Shown here: positions 1-5,234 of the stretch, piece after piece | Layout of the letters: each line of letters opens with the position of its first letter | Numbering within the stretch: the stretch's first letter is position 1 | Source: Lachnospiraceae bacterium | GTDB taxonomy: Bacteria; Bacillota; Clostridia; Lachnospirales; Lachnospiraceae | Reading direction: 5' to 3' | NCBI GenBank assembly: GCA_003447895.1 | Contig: DLYC01000294.1 | Coordinates: 1 to 5,630 of the forward strand | DNA length: 5,630 nt | Notes under the pieces: model-generated | The model's database searches: none | Told to the model about the DNA's origin: nothing | Seen by the model: only the letters and a program-made list of their open reading frames with translations | Program-made: the position numbers and the translations under genes

Positions 1-214
1 GTTTGTCTTCTTCACTCAGCTCACCGCTCTCAGACTTGCCGGCCATAGCTTTGATGTCCTCTGCGGAGACAGCAATATAGCTGAACATCATAAAGTACAC
101 GCCGTCTCCGGTGTCTCCGAACGCCATCGGGGAAACCTGTCCGAGGGTATGATCGAACACGTCGGGATAGGTCAGGCGAAATCCCATGTTGTGAAATGTT
201 TCTGTTCTTGCCAT
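1..214 (-). CDS. Partial CDS, unrecognised protein (N-terminal 71 residues)
   Basis: This frame is open from an ATG at 214 down to the window edge, so the C-terminus is missing. The visible 71 residues begin MARTETFHNMGFRLTYPDVF and contain a hydrophobic stretch (GVYFMMFSYIAV, about residues 40-51) and an acidic Ser/Glu-rich tail. There is no signal peptide or clear transmembrane helix in the visible part. The start is supported by a GAGG ribosome binding site 6 nt upstream that overlaps the TGA stop of the hydrolase gene before it. The gap between the two genes is only 8 nt, which suggests co-transcription and probably translational coupling. I do not recognise the family, and no function is assigned. 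The gene call is fairly secure because of its start signals and operon position; the product is unknown. Confidence 0.75.
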   Translation of the reverse strand, partial: MARTETFHNMGFRLTYPDVFDHTLGQVSPMAFGDTGDGVYFMMFSYIAVSAEDIKAMAGKSESGELSEEDK

Positions 215-222
215 CTTCTTCC

Positions 223-1128
223 TCACTTTCTGCGACTTGAATGTAACCAGTTTATGACCGCCTCCGCGGTCTTCTTCCACTGCTCCTCCGGTGTGATCTG
301 AGCCGTTCCGTCGCCTTTCTGAGGTCCGTAGTCGCCGAACCGGGCATGATTTCCGCCTTCGATGACGATCTCCTGCGTGTCGGCGGGATGGTTCTCCCGA
401 CTCTTCTCATAGTTTTCCCGGTCAAGACAGCCGTCCTCGCTTCCGTAGATGCTCAGGAGCCGGACCTCGTCCGGAAGTTTCTTATTGGGATATGAGGCGA
501 AGAGAATGAGACCGGTGATCCTGTCAGGGTGCTTCGCGGCAGCTGAAGACGCCACGACGCCGCCCATGGAATGGCCGGCCAGGTAATAGTTCTGGTATGC
601 ATATGCTTCTGTGATTTTGTCGACCGCTCCGGCAGCGGTAAAAGCAAATCGGAAAGGAGCTTTTACCAGGAAGCAGTCCGCCCCGCGCCGCGAAATCCTG
701 TACAGGAGCGGCGCGTAGGCTGTCTCCTCTACTTTGGCGCCGCCGTAGAATATGATGGCAGAGGCTTCTCCGGGGCCGTCAAAAAAGTAACCGGTTTCTG
801 TTTTTTGGATTGTGACGGGGGCGGCATCCACATCACCGGACGAAGCTTGTGCTGTACTTGCGGTGGTGCCGGTGGTGCCGTCTGACGGGGTAGACGGTGG
901 CGGGACTGCGCCGCCTGTCAGATACGCTTTCGCAATGTCCCCCGCTCTGTAATAAGTCTCCAGATATGCCAGGCTCCCCACAACAAGAAACAGCACCGAA
1001 AAAGCCGCAGCAAGAAGCGCCTTGCGGCGCCGCGACATATCGCGTCGCTTCGCGATCAGGCCGGCCGCGGCGGTTCCCAGTATGATGCAGACAGCAATTG
1101 CGGCTGCAGTTGCGATCATATATTTCAT
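223..1128 (-). CDS. Membrane-anchored alpha/beta hydrolase (Abhydrolase_5-like)
   Basis: A 301-residue protein. Residues 5-25 and 37-58 are two hydrophobic segments separated by a basic stretch (KRRDMSRRRK), so it should be anchored in the membrane. A Pro/Ser/Thr/Ala/Gly-rich linker follows at about 73-103, then a compact hydrolase domain from about 105 to 300. The catalytic triad is visible: nucleophile elbow GHSMGG with Ser187, probable acid Asp232 in YGSEDG, and His261 in GGNHARFGDYG. The GGNHxxFGDYGPQ segment and the following EEQ region resemble the alpha/beta hydrolase family 5 (PF12695) as I remember it. The substrate is unknown; it could be an esterase or lipase-like enzyme. The ATG at 1128 was chosen because AGGAGA lies 6 nt upstream and the membrane segment starts right after it. 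The frame continues upstream to 1272, but that extension runs through the hairpin and repeat region and looks non-coding. The domain probably faces outward, because the basic loop between the two helices favours the cytoplasm; this topology is inference. Confidence 0.88.
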   Translation of the reverse strand: MKYMIATAAAIAVCIILGTAAAGLIAKRRDMSRRRKALLAAAFSVLFLVVGSLAYLETYYRAGDIAKAYLTGGAVPPPSTPSDGTTGTTASTAQASSGDVDAAPVTIQKTETGYFFDGPGEASAIIFYGGAKVEETAYAPLLYRISRRGADCFLVKAPFRFAFTAAGAVDKITEAYAYQNYYLAGHSMGGVVASSAAAKHPDRITGLILFASYPNKKLPDEVRLLSIYGSEDGCLDRENYEKSRENHPADTQEIVIEGGNHARFGDYGPQKGDGTAQITPEEQWKKTAEAVINWLHSSRRK

Positions 1129-1175
1129 GTGTGCTCTCCTTAGCTGTGAATATGTTGCCTTCGAAGTTGAAATGC

Positions 1176-1209
1176 CCCCTTCCCCGTGTAAAAGCACGGG
1201 GAAATGGGG
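1176..1209. repeat. Strong imperfect hairpin, REP-like
   Basis: A perfect 9-bp stem, TTCCCCGTG (1180-1188) with CACGGGGAA (1195-1203), closes a 6-nt TAAAAG loop. It is extended by CCCC (1176-1179) pairing with GGGG (1206-1209) across a 2-nt bulge. It sits 47 nt upstream of the hydrolase start on the minus strand. No run of T follows the stem on either strand, so it is not a typical intrinsic terminator. Because GGGG-type repeats lie next to it, a mobile-element or REP-type palindrome seems more likely than an attenuator; a leader structure for the hydrolase mRNA is the alternative. Confidence 0.6.
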
Positions 1210-1261
1210 TTCGTTTCGGTTTACTGCTACGAGTTGGGCTAAGAATCTGTTTTTTGTTCCT

Positions 1262-1472
1262 CTGTCCCCCATCGGAAAACGAGAAAACGAAATTGAAGAT
1301 GTTTTTTATCAGTATTGTAAGTATTGTTTCTGGTGAAATGGGGGATTATATCTATCTTTATGCTTATTTGGCCCAATCTGAACAGATGCATCGTGATTTC
1401 ATCAATTTCCATGGGGGACAGCACTTGTTTTCTCTGCCCCTCAGCCCAATCCGCCAGGGCCATGGGGGACAG
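1262..1472. repeat. ATGGGGGACAG inverted and direct repeats bounding an A+T-rich core
   Basis: The 11-mer ATGGGGGACAG occurs exactly at 1411-1421 and 1462-1472 on the plus strand and exactly, in inverse orientation, at 1262-1272. The two direct copies are 51 bp apart and share a leading C (CATGGGGGACAG). A related ATGGGGGATTA lies at 1338-1348. The inverted pair encloses a 160-bp or 211-bp segment that is richer in A+T than the surrounding genes. GGGGAC(A/G)G-type motifs in inverted clusters are, as I recall, typical of the neighbourhoods of REP-associated or IS200-like tyrosine transposases in clostridia. No transposase gene is present here, so this would be a non-autonomous remnant. Confidence 0.55.
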
Positions 1473-1551
1473 CTCACTCTTTCGCTCCCAGCATACGAAA
1501 TTCTTTCTCCAAGAAGCTTCCCCAGCACCAGCTCAATGCCTGACACTGCCG

Positions 1552-1653
1552 CTATTCTCTTACCCATTCATAATACTCGCTTTCGCTCGCAAAGAGAATA
1601 TACTTCCCGTCAACATAGCCCATGTAACCGTTGTCTGTCGTATAACCTTTCAT
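1552..1653 (-). CDS. Small 33-residue protein, conserved-looking Gly/Tyr-rich
   Basis: A 34-codon gene including its TAG stop, starting at the ATG at 1653. A near-perfect ribosome binding site GGAGG lies 7 nt upstream. The peptide starts MKGYTTDNGYMGYVDG and ends in an acidic, aromatic tail (LFASESEYYEWVRE). It has six Tyr and four Gly and no transmembrane segment. The repeated G-Y and Y-x-x-Y pattern resembles a family of roughly 35-residue uncharacterised proteins that I recall from Lachnospiraceae genomes, with the shape MKGY..GYMG.V.G.Y.LFA.E..YYE; this is recollection, not a search. It lies 79 nt downstream of the zinc-motif gene on the same strand, so it may share its transcript, although a hairpin lies between them. 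Function is unknown. The excellent ribosome binding site and ordered amino-acid pattern argue against a chance ORF. Confidence 0.72.
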   Translation of the reverse strand: MKGYTTDNGYMGYVDGKYILFASESEYYEWVRE

Positions 1654-1699
1654 TCCGGCACCTCCGTTTGCTTAATGCCTGTTCCCCAGTTACCCTCTA

Positions 1700-1722
1700 A
1701 AGCGGACATTCGCAATCCGCTT
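1700..1722. terminator. Hairpin after the zinc-motif gene, possible weak terminator
   Basis: A 7-bp perfect inverted repeat, AAGCGGA (1700-1706) and TCCGCTT (1716-1722), has a 9-nt loop. It begins 10 nt past the stop codon of the minus-strand gene 1733-2356. On the minus strand the stem is followed only by TAGAGGG, so there is no real U-tract. It may partly terminate, stabilise the 3' end, or separate expression of the 33-aa gene from its upstream neighbour. Confidence 0.35.
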
Positions 1723-1732
1723 CGCTGCTTGC

Positions 1733-2356
1733 TCATGAAATCGACACCCATTTGGACGCCGGCGTCTCCCCGCGGGAAATGCAGTCGAGAAGGCCGTAGA
1801 GCTGCCGGCGCTTCTGCCTTTCATTCCTGTTTCTGGCAATTTGGTAGTACTTCTTCTCTCTCCTGGTGTTCTGCGGAAGTTTGCGGTAATCATCAGCGAT
1901 GATCTTCTTGGCTTCATCGTGTTTGATGATGTACTGAATGATACTGCCCGGCGAAGCGGTCGGCTTAACATCCTTCTGATGATGGTATTTCCCGTGCATC
2001 ATCTCCTCAGTCGACTTTGCGCCATCGAATTTGTTCAGGTGATACAGCCTGTACTGCATGCCCGGCTTCGCGAAAATCTTCCAGAAACCGACATCTGTTC
2101 TGATGTACAAAGTGTCGGTATCCGCGGCCAGTGTGAACTGCGCGCCGCACTTTCCTGTGTTCTGCTTGAGGTACCTGCTGTCAATGTGGTGATACCCCCG
2201 CATGGTGCTGCAGAACTTGCATGCCCTGTATCCCATGTGAATCGCCTCCGCGCGGCTTACTTCTTCCCGGTTTATGTACCGGATCCGCTTGTCGTACGGG
2301 CACCCGCCCAGGTGGAATACTTTGCTTCTCGATGTGGTGCTGAGCATTACCTTCAT
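1733..2356 (-). CDS. Ada-like metal-binding-motif protein
   Basis: A 207-residue, basic, soluble-looking protein. Residues 7-50 fit the small zinc-binding module of Ada-type proteins: VFHLGGCPYDKRI near the start, then an A-x-x-x-GYRACKFC segment, giving candidate ligands His15, Cys19, Cys46 and Cys49 in an HxxxC...CxxC arrangement. In E. coli Ada the first ligand is the methyl-accepting Cys38; here the matching position is His, so phosphotriester repair is not expected. Residues 50-125 form a possible second domain (CGAQFTLAADTDTLYIRTDVGFWKI). The C-terminal part (about 145-190) is very rich in Lys and Arg and probably helical, compatible with nucleic-acid binding. There is no AraC or methyltransferase domain. 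The ATG at 2356 was chosen because AAAGGAG lies 5 nt before it; an adjacent in-frame ATG at 2359 would leave only 2 nt. It is divergent from the WYL regulator, which may control it. Function unknown. Confidence 0.82.
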   Translation of the reverse strand: MKVMLSTTSRSKVFHLGGCPYDKRIRYINREEVSRAEAIHMGYRACKFCSTMRGYHHIDSRYLKQNTGKCGAQFTLAADTDTLYIRTDVGFWKIFAKPGMQYRLYHLNKFDGAKSTEEMMHGKYHHQKDVKPTASPGSIIQYIIKHDEAKKIIADDYRKLPQNTRREKKYYQIARNRNERQKRRQLYGLLDCISRGETPASKWVSIS

Positions 2357-2424
2357 CATTACTCCTTTCCGCTGTGATGCGCTTTCTGTTTTGTCAGAGG
2401 ATTCTTGGTCCTTTCGTTGATGAT

Positions 2425-2453
2425 ATTCTACATCCGGCGCCACTCACTTCGAG
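2425..2453 (-). promoter_or_regulatory. Candidate promoter for the zinc-motif gene
   Basis: On the minus strand a TAGAAT (2425-2430) matches the -10 consensus at five of six positions and is directly preceded by TG. A 17-nt spacer would place the -35 hexamer at 2448-2453 (CTCGAA), which is a poor match and lies inside the first copy of the direct repeat. Weak on its own; its interest is the overlap with the repeat. Confidence 0.3.
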
Positions 2454-2535
2454 TCCCAAAAAACGCCCTCCAAATCCCCGTGCACGCAATTCTGCGCCCC
2501 AGTTTCCGAAAATCCACTTCAAGTCCCCAAAAACG
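2445..2535. repeat. 21-bp direct repeat pair (operator-like)
   Basis: Copies at 2445-2465 and 2515-2535 read CACTTC, a purine, AGTCCC, A or C, then AAAAACG, and so match at 19 of 21 positions. Their starts are 70 bp apart, close to a whole number of helical turns. Two weaker look-alikes (around 2470-2480, CCAAATCCCCG, and 2496-2510, CCCCAGTTTCCGAA) sit between them. Copy 1 lies at the candidate minus-strand promoter, copy 2 just upstream of the plus-strand one. They could be operator sites for the neighbouring WYL regulator. Confidence 0.6.
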
Positions 2536-2544
2536 GACTTGAAG
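2517..2544. promoter_or_regulatory. Perfect 10-bp inverted repeat, candidate operator
   Basis: CTTCAAGTCC (2517-2526) and GGACTTGAAG (2535-2544) are perfect complements around an 8-nt spacer, CCAAAAAC. The left arm is part of direct-repeat copy 2. It ends 21 bp upstream of the extended -10 element of the regulator gene, where a dimeric regulator could repress or activate. As RNA it would also fold, but no T-run follows, so a terminator is less likely than a protein-binding site. Confidence 0.55.
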
Positions 2545-2565
2545 CTGTTTCTCCCCACTTTCCTG

Positions 2566-2574
2566 TGATATAGT
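2566..2574 (+). promoter_or_regulatory. Extended -10 promoter of the WYL regulator gene
   Basis: TGATATAGT has the TGn extension and a -10 hexamer (TATAGT) with five of six consensus bases. No good -35 box occurs at the usual distance (the hexamer 18 nt upstream is CTGTTT), which fits an extended -10 promoter or one needing an activator. Transcription would start near 2581, about 92 nt before the ATG. Confidence 0.45.
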
Positions 2575-2672
2575 GGATTCAGTATATTTAACTTCTTGAA
2601 CCGCTTCGTGGCCGCAGCCGCACAAAGCGCCGATTTGACTGAGACATATTCGCCCACAGAGAGGGATTAAAG

Positions 2673-3677
2673 ATGAGAAAAGGACCCAATCAGAAACTGA
2701 AACTTCTGTATCTTGCCAAAATCCTGTCGGAAGAGACAGACGACCGGCACTCTCTGACTGTGCCGGAGATCATTGCCGCCCTTTCCGCAAGCGGCGTCAA
2801 TGCGGATCGAAAGACGATTTATCTGGATTTTGACGAATTGCGGAGATTCGGGATGGACATCATCAGCACCCGCGTCGGGCACAATCATTACTACCACCTG
2901 GGCAGCAGGGATTTTGAGCTGGCGGAGCTAAAGCTCCTCGTCGACTCCGTCCAGTCCGCCAAGTTCATCACGAACCGGAAGTCCGCCGAGCTGATCCGGA
3001 AGCTGTCCGCGCTGGTCAGCAGCCACGAGGCCAAGTATCTGCAGCGCCAGGTCGTCATCTCCGGCCGCGTCAAAACGATGAACGAGAGCATCTACTACAA
3101 CGTGGACAAACTCCACGAAGCCATCGGCGCCAAAAGCCGCATCCGCTTCAAGTATTATCAGTGGAATGTCAAAAAAGAGCCTGAACTGCGCAAAAACGGC
3201 GCCTGGTACTGTGTCAGTCCGTGGGCGCTTCTGTGGGATAATGAGAACTATTATCTTGTCGCTTACGACGCCGAAGACGACAAGATCAAGCATTACCGCG
3301 TGGATAAAATGCTGAAGATTTCCCTTACGGGAGACAAGAGGGAAGGAAAAGAGAAATTTGGAGAATTTGATCTCGCCAGATACAGCCGCAGTCTTTTTGG
3401 CATGTTTGGCGGGGAGGATGTGAGAGTTACGCTGGAAGCGCGAAATGACATGATCGGCGTTCTGATCGACCGTTTCGGAAAGGATCTTCTGATCACGCAG
3501 ACGGACGACAGCCACTTCCGGACCGTCGTGGAAGTCGCGGTCAGCAGGCAGTTTCTGGGGTGGGTCATGGCGCTCGGGGACGGCGTGCGGATCCTCGGGC
3601 CGCAGTCCGTTCTGGAACAGATGCGGGCAGAGATCCGGCGGCTCGCCGGGCAGTATGAGGCGGGGCTTCCGCATTAA
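2673..3677 (+). CDS. WYL-domain transcriptional regulator
   Basis: A 334-residue protein of the usual length for HTH-WYL-WCX regulators. Residues 1-75 form a winged helix-turn-helix; the recognition region is around NADRKTIYLDFDELRRFGMDI (43-63). A helical linker (about 80-125) contains the typical DSVQSAKFIT and KSAELIRKL segments. The WYL domain spans about 140-225, with the signature tripeptide present as YYL (193-195) within SPWALLWDNENYYLVAYD and followed by KHYRVDKM (206-213). The C-terminal WCX part (about 245-330) contains FLGWVMALGDGVRILGP. WYL domains are thought to sense ligands, in some cases nucleic acid or nucleotides, and to control DNA binding; no ligand can be named here. The ATG has GAGGG 7 nt upstream. 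It is divergent from the Ada-like gene and probably regulates it and itself through the repeats at 2445-2544. It does not sit beside a recognisable phage-defence cluster within the window. Confidence 0.93.
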   Translation: MRKGPNQKLKLLYLAKILSEETDDRHSLTVPEIIAALSASGVNADRKTIYLDFDELRRFGMDIISTRVGHNHYYHLGSRDFELAELKLLVDSVQSAKFITNRKSAELIRKLSALVSSHEAKYLQRQVVISGRVKTMNESIYYNVDKLHEAIGAKSRIRFKYYQWNVKKEPELRKNGAWYCVSPWALLWDNENYYLVAYDAEDDKIKHYRVDKMLKISLTGDKREGKEKFGEFDLARYSRSLFGMFGGEDVRVTLEARNDMIGVLIDRFGKDLLITQTDDSHFRTVVEVAVSRQFLGWVMALGDGVRILGPQSVLEQMRAEIRRLAGQYEAGLPH

Positions 3678-3717
3678 GCGTCGCCTCACGGCACATTGAC
3701 ATCCCCACATCAATCCA

Positions 3718-3748
3718 CCCCGGGACGCGCCAACGCGTCGCCCCGGGG
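3718..3748. terminator. G+C-rich hairpin between convergent genes
   Basis: CCCCGGG (3718-3724) pairs with CCCGGGG (3742-3748), and ACGCG (3725-3729) with CGCGT (3734-3738), closing a CCAA loop with a 3-nt bulge on the right arm. It lies 40 nt past the stop of the WYL gene and 13 nt past the stop of the minus-strand membrane-protein gene, so it could act for both. No T-tract follows on either side, so it is not a canonical intrinsic terminator; mRNA 3'-end protection is possible. Confidence 0.5.
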
Positions 3749-3761
3749 CGCACCCATCATT

Positions 3762-4529
3762 TCACTTCAGCTTTTCAGAAATCGCCTCCACGACCGACGC
3801 ATCCAGCGTGAGCACATTTTCGGAGAAGATCGTCTTGACAAGCCAGATCAGGAACACGAAGACCAGGATCGGGATCACGCACGCCGTCACGATCATGACT
3901 GCCAGGGATTCGAGGAGGTTGTCGATAAAGGACGTGACCCTGTCGATCGTCTCGGATGTGATCGACGTGATCTCGCTGAAGATTCCGCCGTCCTCTTCGC
4001 CCTCGATCGAGAGGTCGTTGTATTCCTCGATGGTCTCGTTCACCTTTTCAGCCTGCGTCTGGTAGACCATGTCGGAGAGCCACACGCTCGCCGGCACGAT
4101 CAGGAAAATGACGATCCCTACGAGGGCGATTTTGCCTGCCGTTCTGGACAGGTTCCTCTTCCCTGTCAAAACAGTGACCCCAAGGAGGATACACGCCACC
4201 GGGAGGAGAAACCCAAAGGTGATGTAGCCGGACAGGCTGATCAGGAATTTCTCAAGATAGAGGGAACTGAGTACCAGCAGGAAATATTTGGCCAGTTCCG
4301 CGAGCTGCCCTGCAATAGGCGTGCAGACGTCCCCCGGAAGGAGGGACAGGGTCGCCGAAGTCGCGGCCGCGCCGCCGGACAGTTTCATGACAGAAGAAAT
4401 CTTCTCTTCCGTCTTCTCGATGGAGTGGCTGTGGTTGGCGGGATCTGCGGCCATCGGCGCGATCCTGGTTGCGGAAATAACAGCCAAAAGCACCAAAAGA
4501 GCGAAAACCATTGCTTTTTTCGGATTCAT
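3762..4529 (-). CDS. Multi-pass membrane protein of unknown function
   Basis: A 255-residue protein and the last gene of a three-gene operon. Residues 6-21 form a hydrophobic signal-like segment after MNPKK, followed by a polar stretch (about 25-75). Further hydrophobic segments lie at about 79-98, 102-122, 133-152 and 210-234. Between the last two there is a long acidic, helix-prone region (about 157-208) rich in Glu, Asp, Ser and Thr that may form a coiled or amphipathic helix outside the membrane. The C-terminus (TLDASVVEAISEKLK) is short and polar. The start at 4529 has GGAGG 8 nt upstream; an upstream in-frame GTG at 4547 would put the ribosome binding site inside the coding region. The gap to the preceding DUF4230 gene is 14 nt, with the ribosome binding site just past that gene's stop, so co-translation is likely. 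I do not recognise the family. Confidence 0.85.
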   Translation of the reverse strand: MNPKKAMVFALLVLLAVISATRIAPMAADPANHSHSIEKTEEKISSVMKLSGGAAATSATLSLLPGDVCTPIAGQLAELAKYFLLVLSSLYLEKFLISLSGYITFGFLLPVACILLGVTVLTGKRNLSRTAGKIALVGIVIFLIVPASVWLSDMVYQTQAEKVNETIEEYNDLSIEGEEDGGIFSEITSITSETIDRVTSFIDNLLESLAVMIVTACVIPILVFVFLIWLVKTIFSENVLTLDASVVEAISEKLK

Positions 4530-4543
4530 TTCGGGTTCCTCCG

Positions 4544-5206
4544 TCACTGAAAGTTGATTGTATATTTTGACATATTGGGGAGATTGAGGATGAACTGGCG
4601 CACGAGGTTCCGCGCCTGCTCGTCCGACCGCTCGAGAATGCCGTTCTGAACGGCCTTGTCCCTGGCCGCGTTCTCAAACTCGGCGAGGGAAATGTTGTAA
4701 TCCTCGAGCTTGAGGGGGTTCCAGATCGACTCCTTTTCGGAATAGATCTTGAACGTGTCCCTGTCGATCGTGACGGCCCGGATTTCCGACGGAGGCATCA
4801 CGATGGTTATGGTGTTCGCGCCGTCGTCCTTCGTGACCTTGATCTTGTCAAAATCCACCCCCGCGAGGACCTTGCCGTCATAGCTGTAGGTAAACTCCGA
4901 CAGCGTTGTGATGAACTTCAGGTAGGTCTTCTCCTTGGAATACTTCTCCAGCTGTGTGAAGTAGTACTCCTGCGTGATCAGGACGCCCATGTTGGCCAGG
5001 CCGTCCTGAATTGTTTCGGTATTGACGGAGATGATGACGCTGTCCTTCTTCTCTTTCTCGGTTTTCATCGTCACGGTCTCGGCCGCCTCCGACTGCTCCT
5101 GCCCCCTTCTGACGGCATGGTCGATCAAAAGCACCGCGGCCAGCGCCAGTGCGAGCACGGTGATTCCGAGATATATCTGATTCTTGTGCTTTTTAAACTC
5201 GTTCAT
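4544..5206 (-). CDS. DUF4230 domain-containing protein
   Basis: A 220-residue protein with a basic N-terminus and one transmembrane helix (about 11-28), then a short charged linker and an extracytoplasmic domain (about 60-218). This domain has the features I associate with DUF4230 (PF14014): an early segment leading to ITQEYYF (77-83), a central YSYDGKVLAGVDFDKIKV (107-124), a strand followed by MPPSEI (137-142), and a C-terminal helix with repeated Ala and an ILERSDEQARNLVRQFI segment (190-206). The biochemical role of DUF4230 is not established. The start at 5206 is supported by GGAGG 9 nt upstream, in the 28-nt gap after the hydrolase gene. It is the middle gene of the operon and precedes a multi-pass membrane protein, with which it may form a complex; that partnership is inference from gene order. 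Confidence 0.88.
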   Translation of the reverse strand: MNEFKKHKNQIYLGITVLALALAAVLLIDHAVRRGQEQSEAAETVTMKTEKEKKDSVIISVNTETIQDGLANMGVLITQEYYFTQLEKYSKEKTYLKFITTLSEFTYSYDGKVLAGVDFDKIKVTKDDGANTITIVMPPSEIRAVTIDRDTFKIYSEKESIWNPLKLEDYNISLAEFENAARDKAVQNGILERSDEQARNLVRQFILNLPNMSKYTINFQ

Positions 5207-5234
5207 AGTGATTCACCTCCATGACGTGTCATCT

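Larger units (their letters stand above)
1129..1551. other. Gene-free, repeat-bearing island
   Basis: This stretch separates two minus-strand genes. Several overlapping short ORFs cross it, but none has a ribosome binding site or recognisable protein character. It contains a strong hairpin (1176-1209), a visibly A+T-rich core (about 1273-1410) unlike the G+C-rich flanking genes, and repeated ATGGGG-type motifs in both orientations (1204, 1262-1272, 1338, 1411-1421, 1462-1472). It looks like the remains of small non-autonomous elements rather than a decayed gene. No clear promoter for the hydrolase gene downstream was found in it. Confidence 0.6.
2357..2672. promoter_or_regulatory. Divergent intergenic regulatory region
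   Basis: This 316-bp gap lies between the divergent zinc-motif gene and the WYL regulator gene. Short ORFs crossing it have no ribosome binding sites and are judged spurious. It holds a direct-repeat pair (2445-2465 and 2515-2535), a perfect inverted repeat (2517-2544), and candidate promoters in each direction. The regulator mRNA leader would be about 90 nt and contains an imperfect hairpin, CGCTT (2602-2606) with AAGCG (2625-2629), extended by GTG with CAC. The arrangement is what one expects of an autoregulated divergent locus; binding by the WYL protein is inference. Confidence 0.6.

Noticed and set aside
1129..1272. Upstream extension of the hydrolase frame to 1272
   Set aside because: The ATG at 1128 has a good AGGAGA site and starts directly before the membrane segment, whereas the extension crosses the hairpin and begins inside a repeat motif.
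1239..1463. 74-codon minus-strand frame across the repeat island
   Set aside because: Its ATG is part of the CATGG repeat motif, no ribosome binding site precedes it, and it runs through A+T-rich repeat DNA. The peptide looks random.
1098..1902. Two long plus-strand frames (1098-1700 and 1324-1902)
   Set aside because: They run antisense to the 33-aa gene and parts of the hydrolase and zinc-motif genes, with no start signals and no protein-like composition.
2374..2657. Short frames in the divergent intergenic region
   Set aside because: No start signals. The DNA here is better explained by promoters and repeats.
2928..3713. 261-codon minus-strand frame opposite the WYL regulator
   Set aside because: Antisense to a clear WYL-family protein; long only because of the G+C-rich codon usage of the real gene.
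3696..4550. 284-codon plus-strand frame opposite the membrane-protein gene
   Set aside because: It is the antisense shadow of a well-supported membrane protein. Its translation is full of Asp, Arg and His, and it lacks a ribosome binding site.
5221..5232. Small palindrome ATGAC-GT-GTCAT before the DUF4230 gene
   Set aside because: Only 5-bp arms inside an operon gap; too short to support an operator or terminator.
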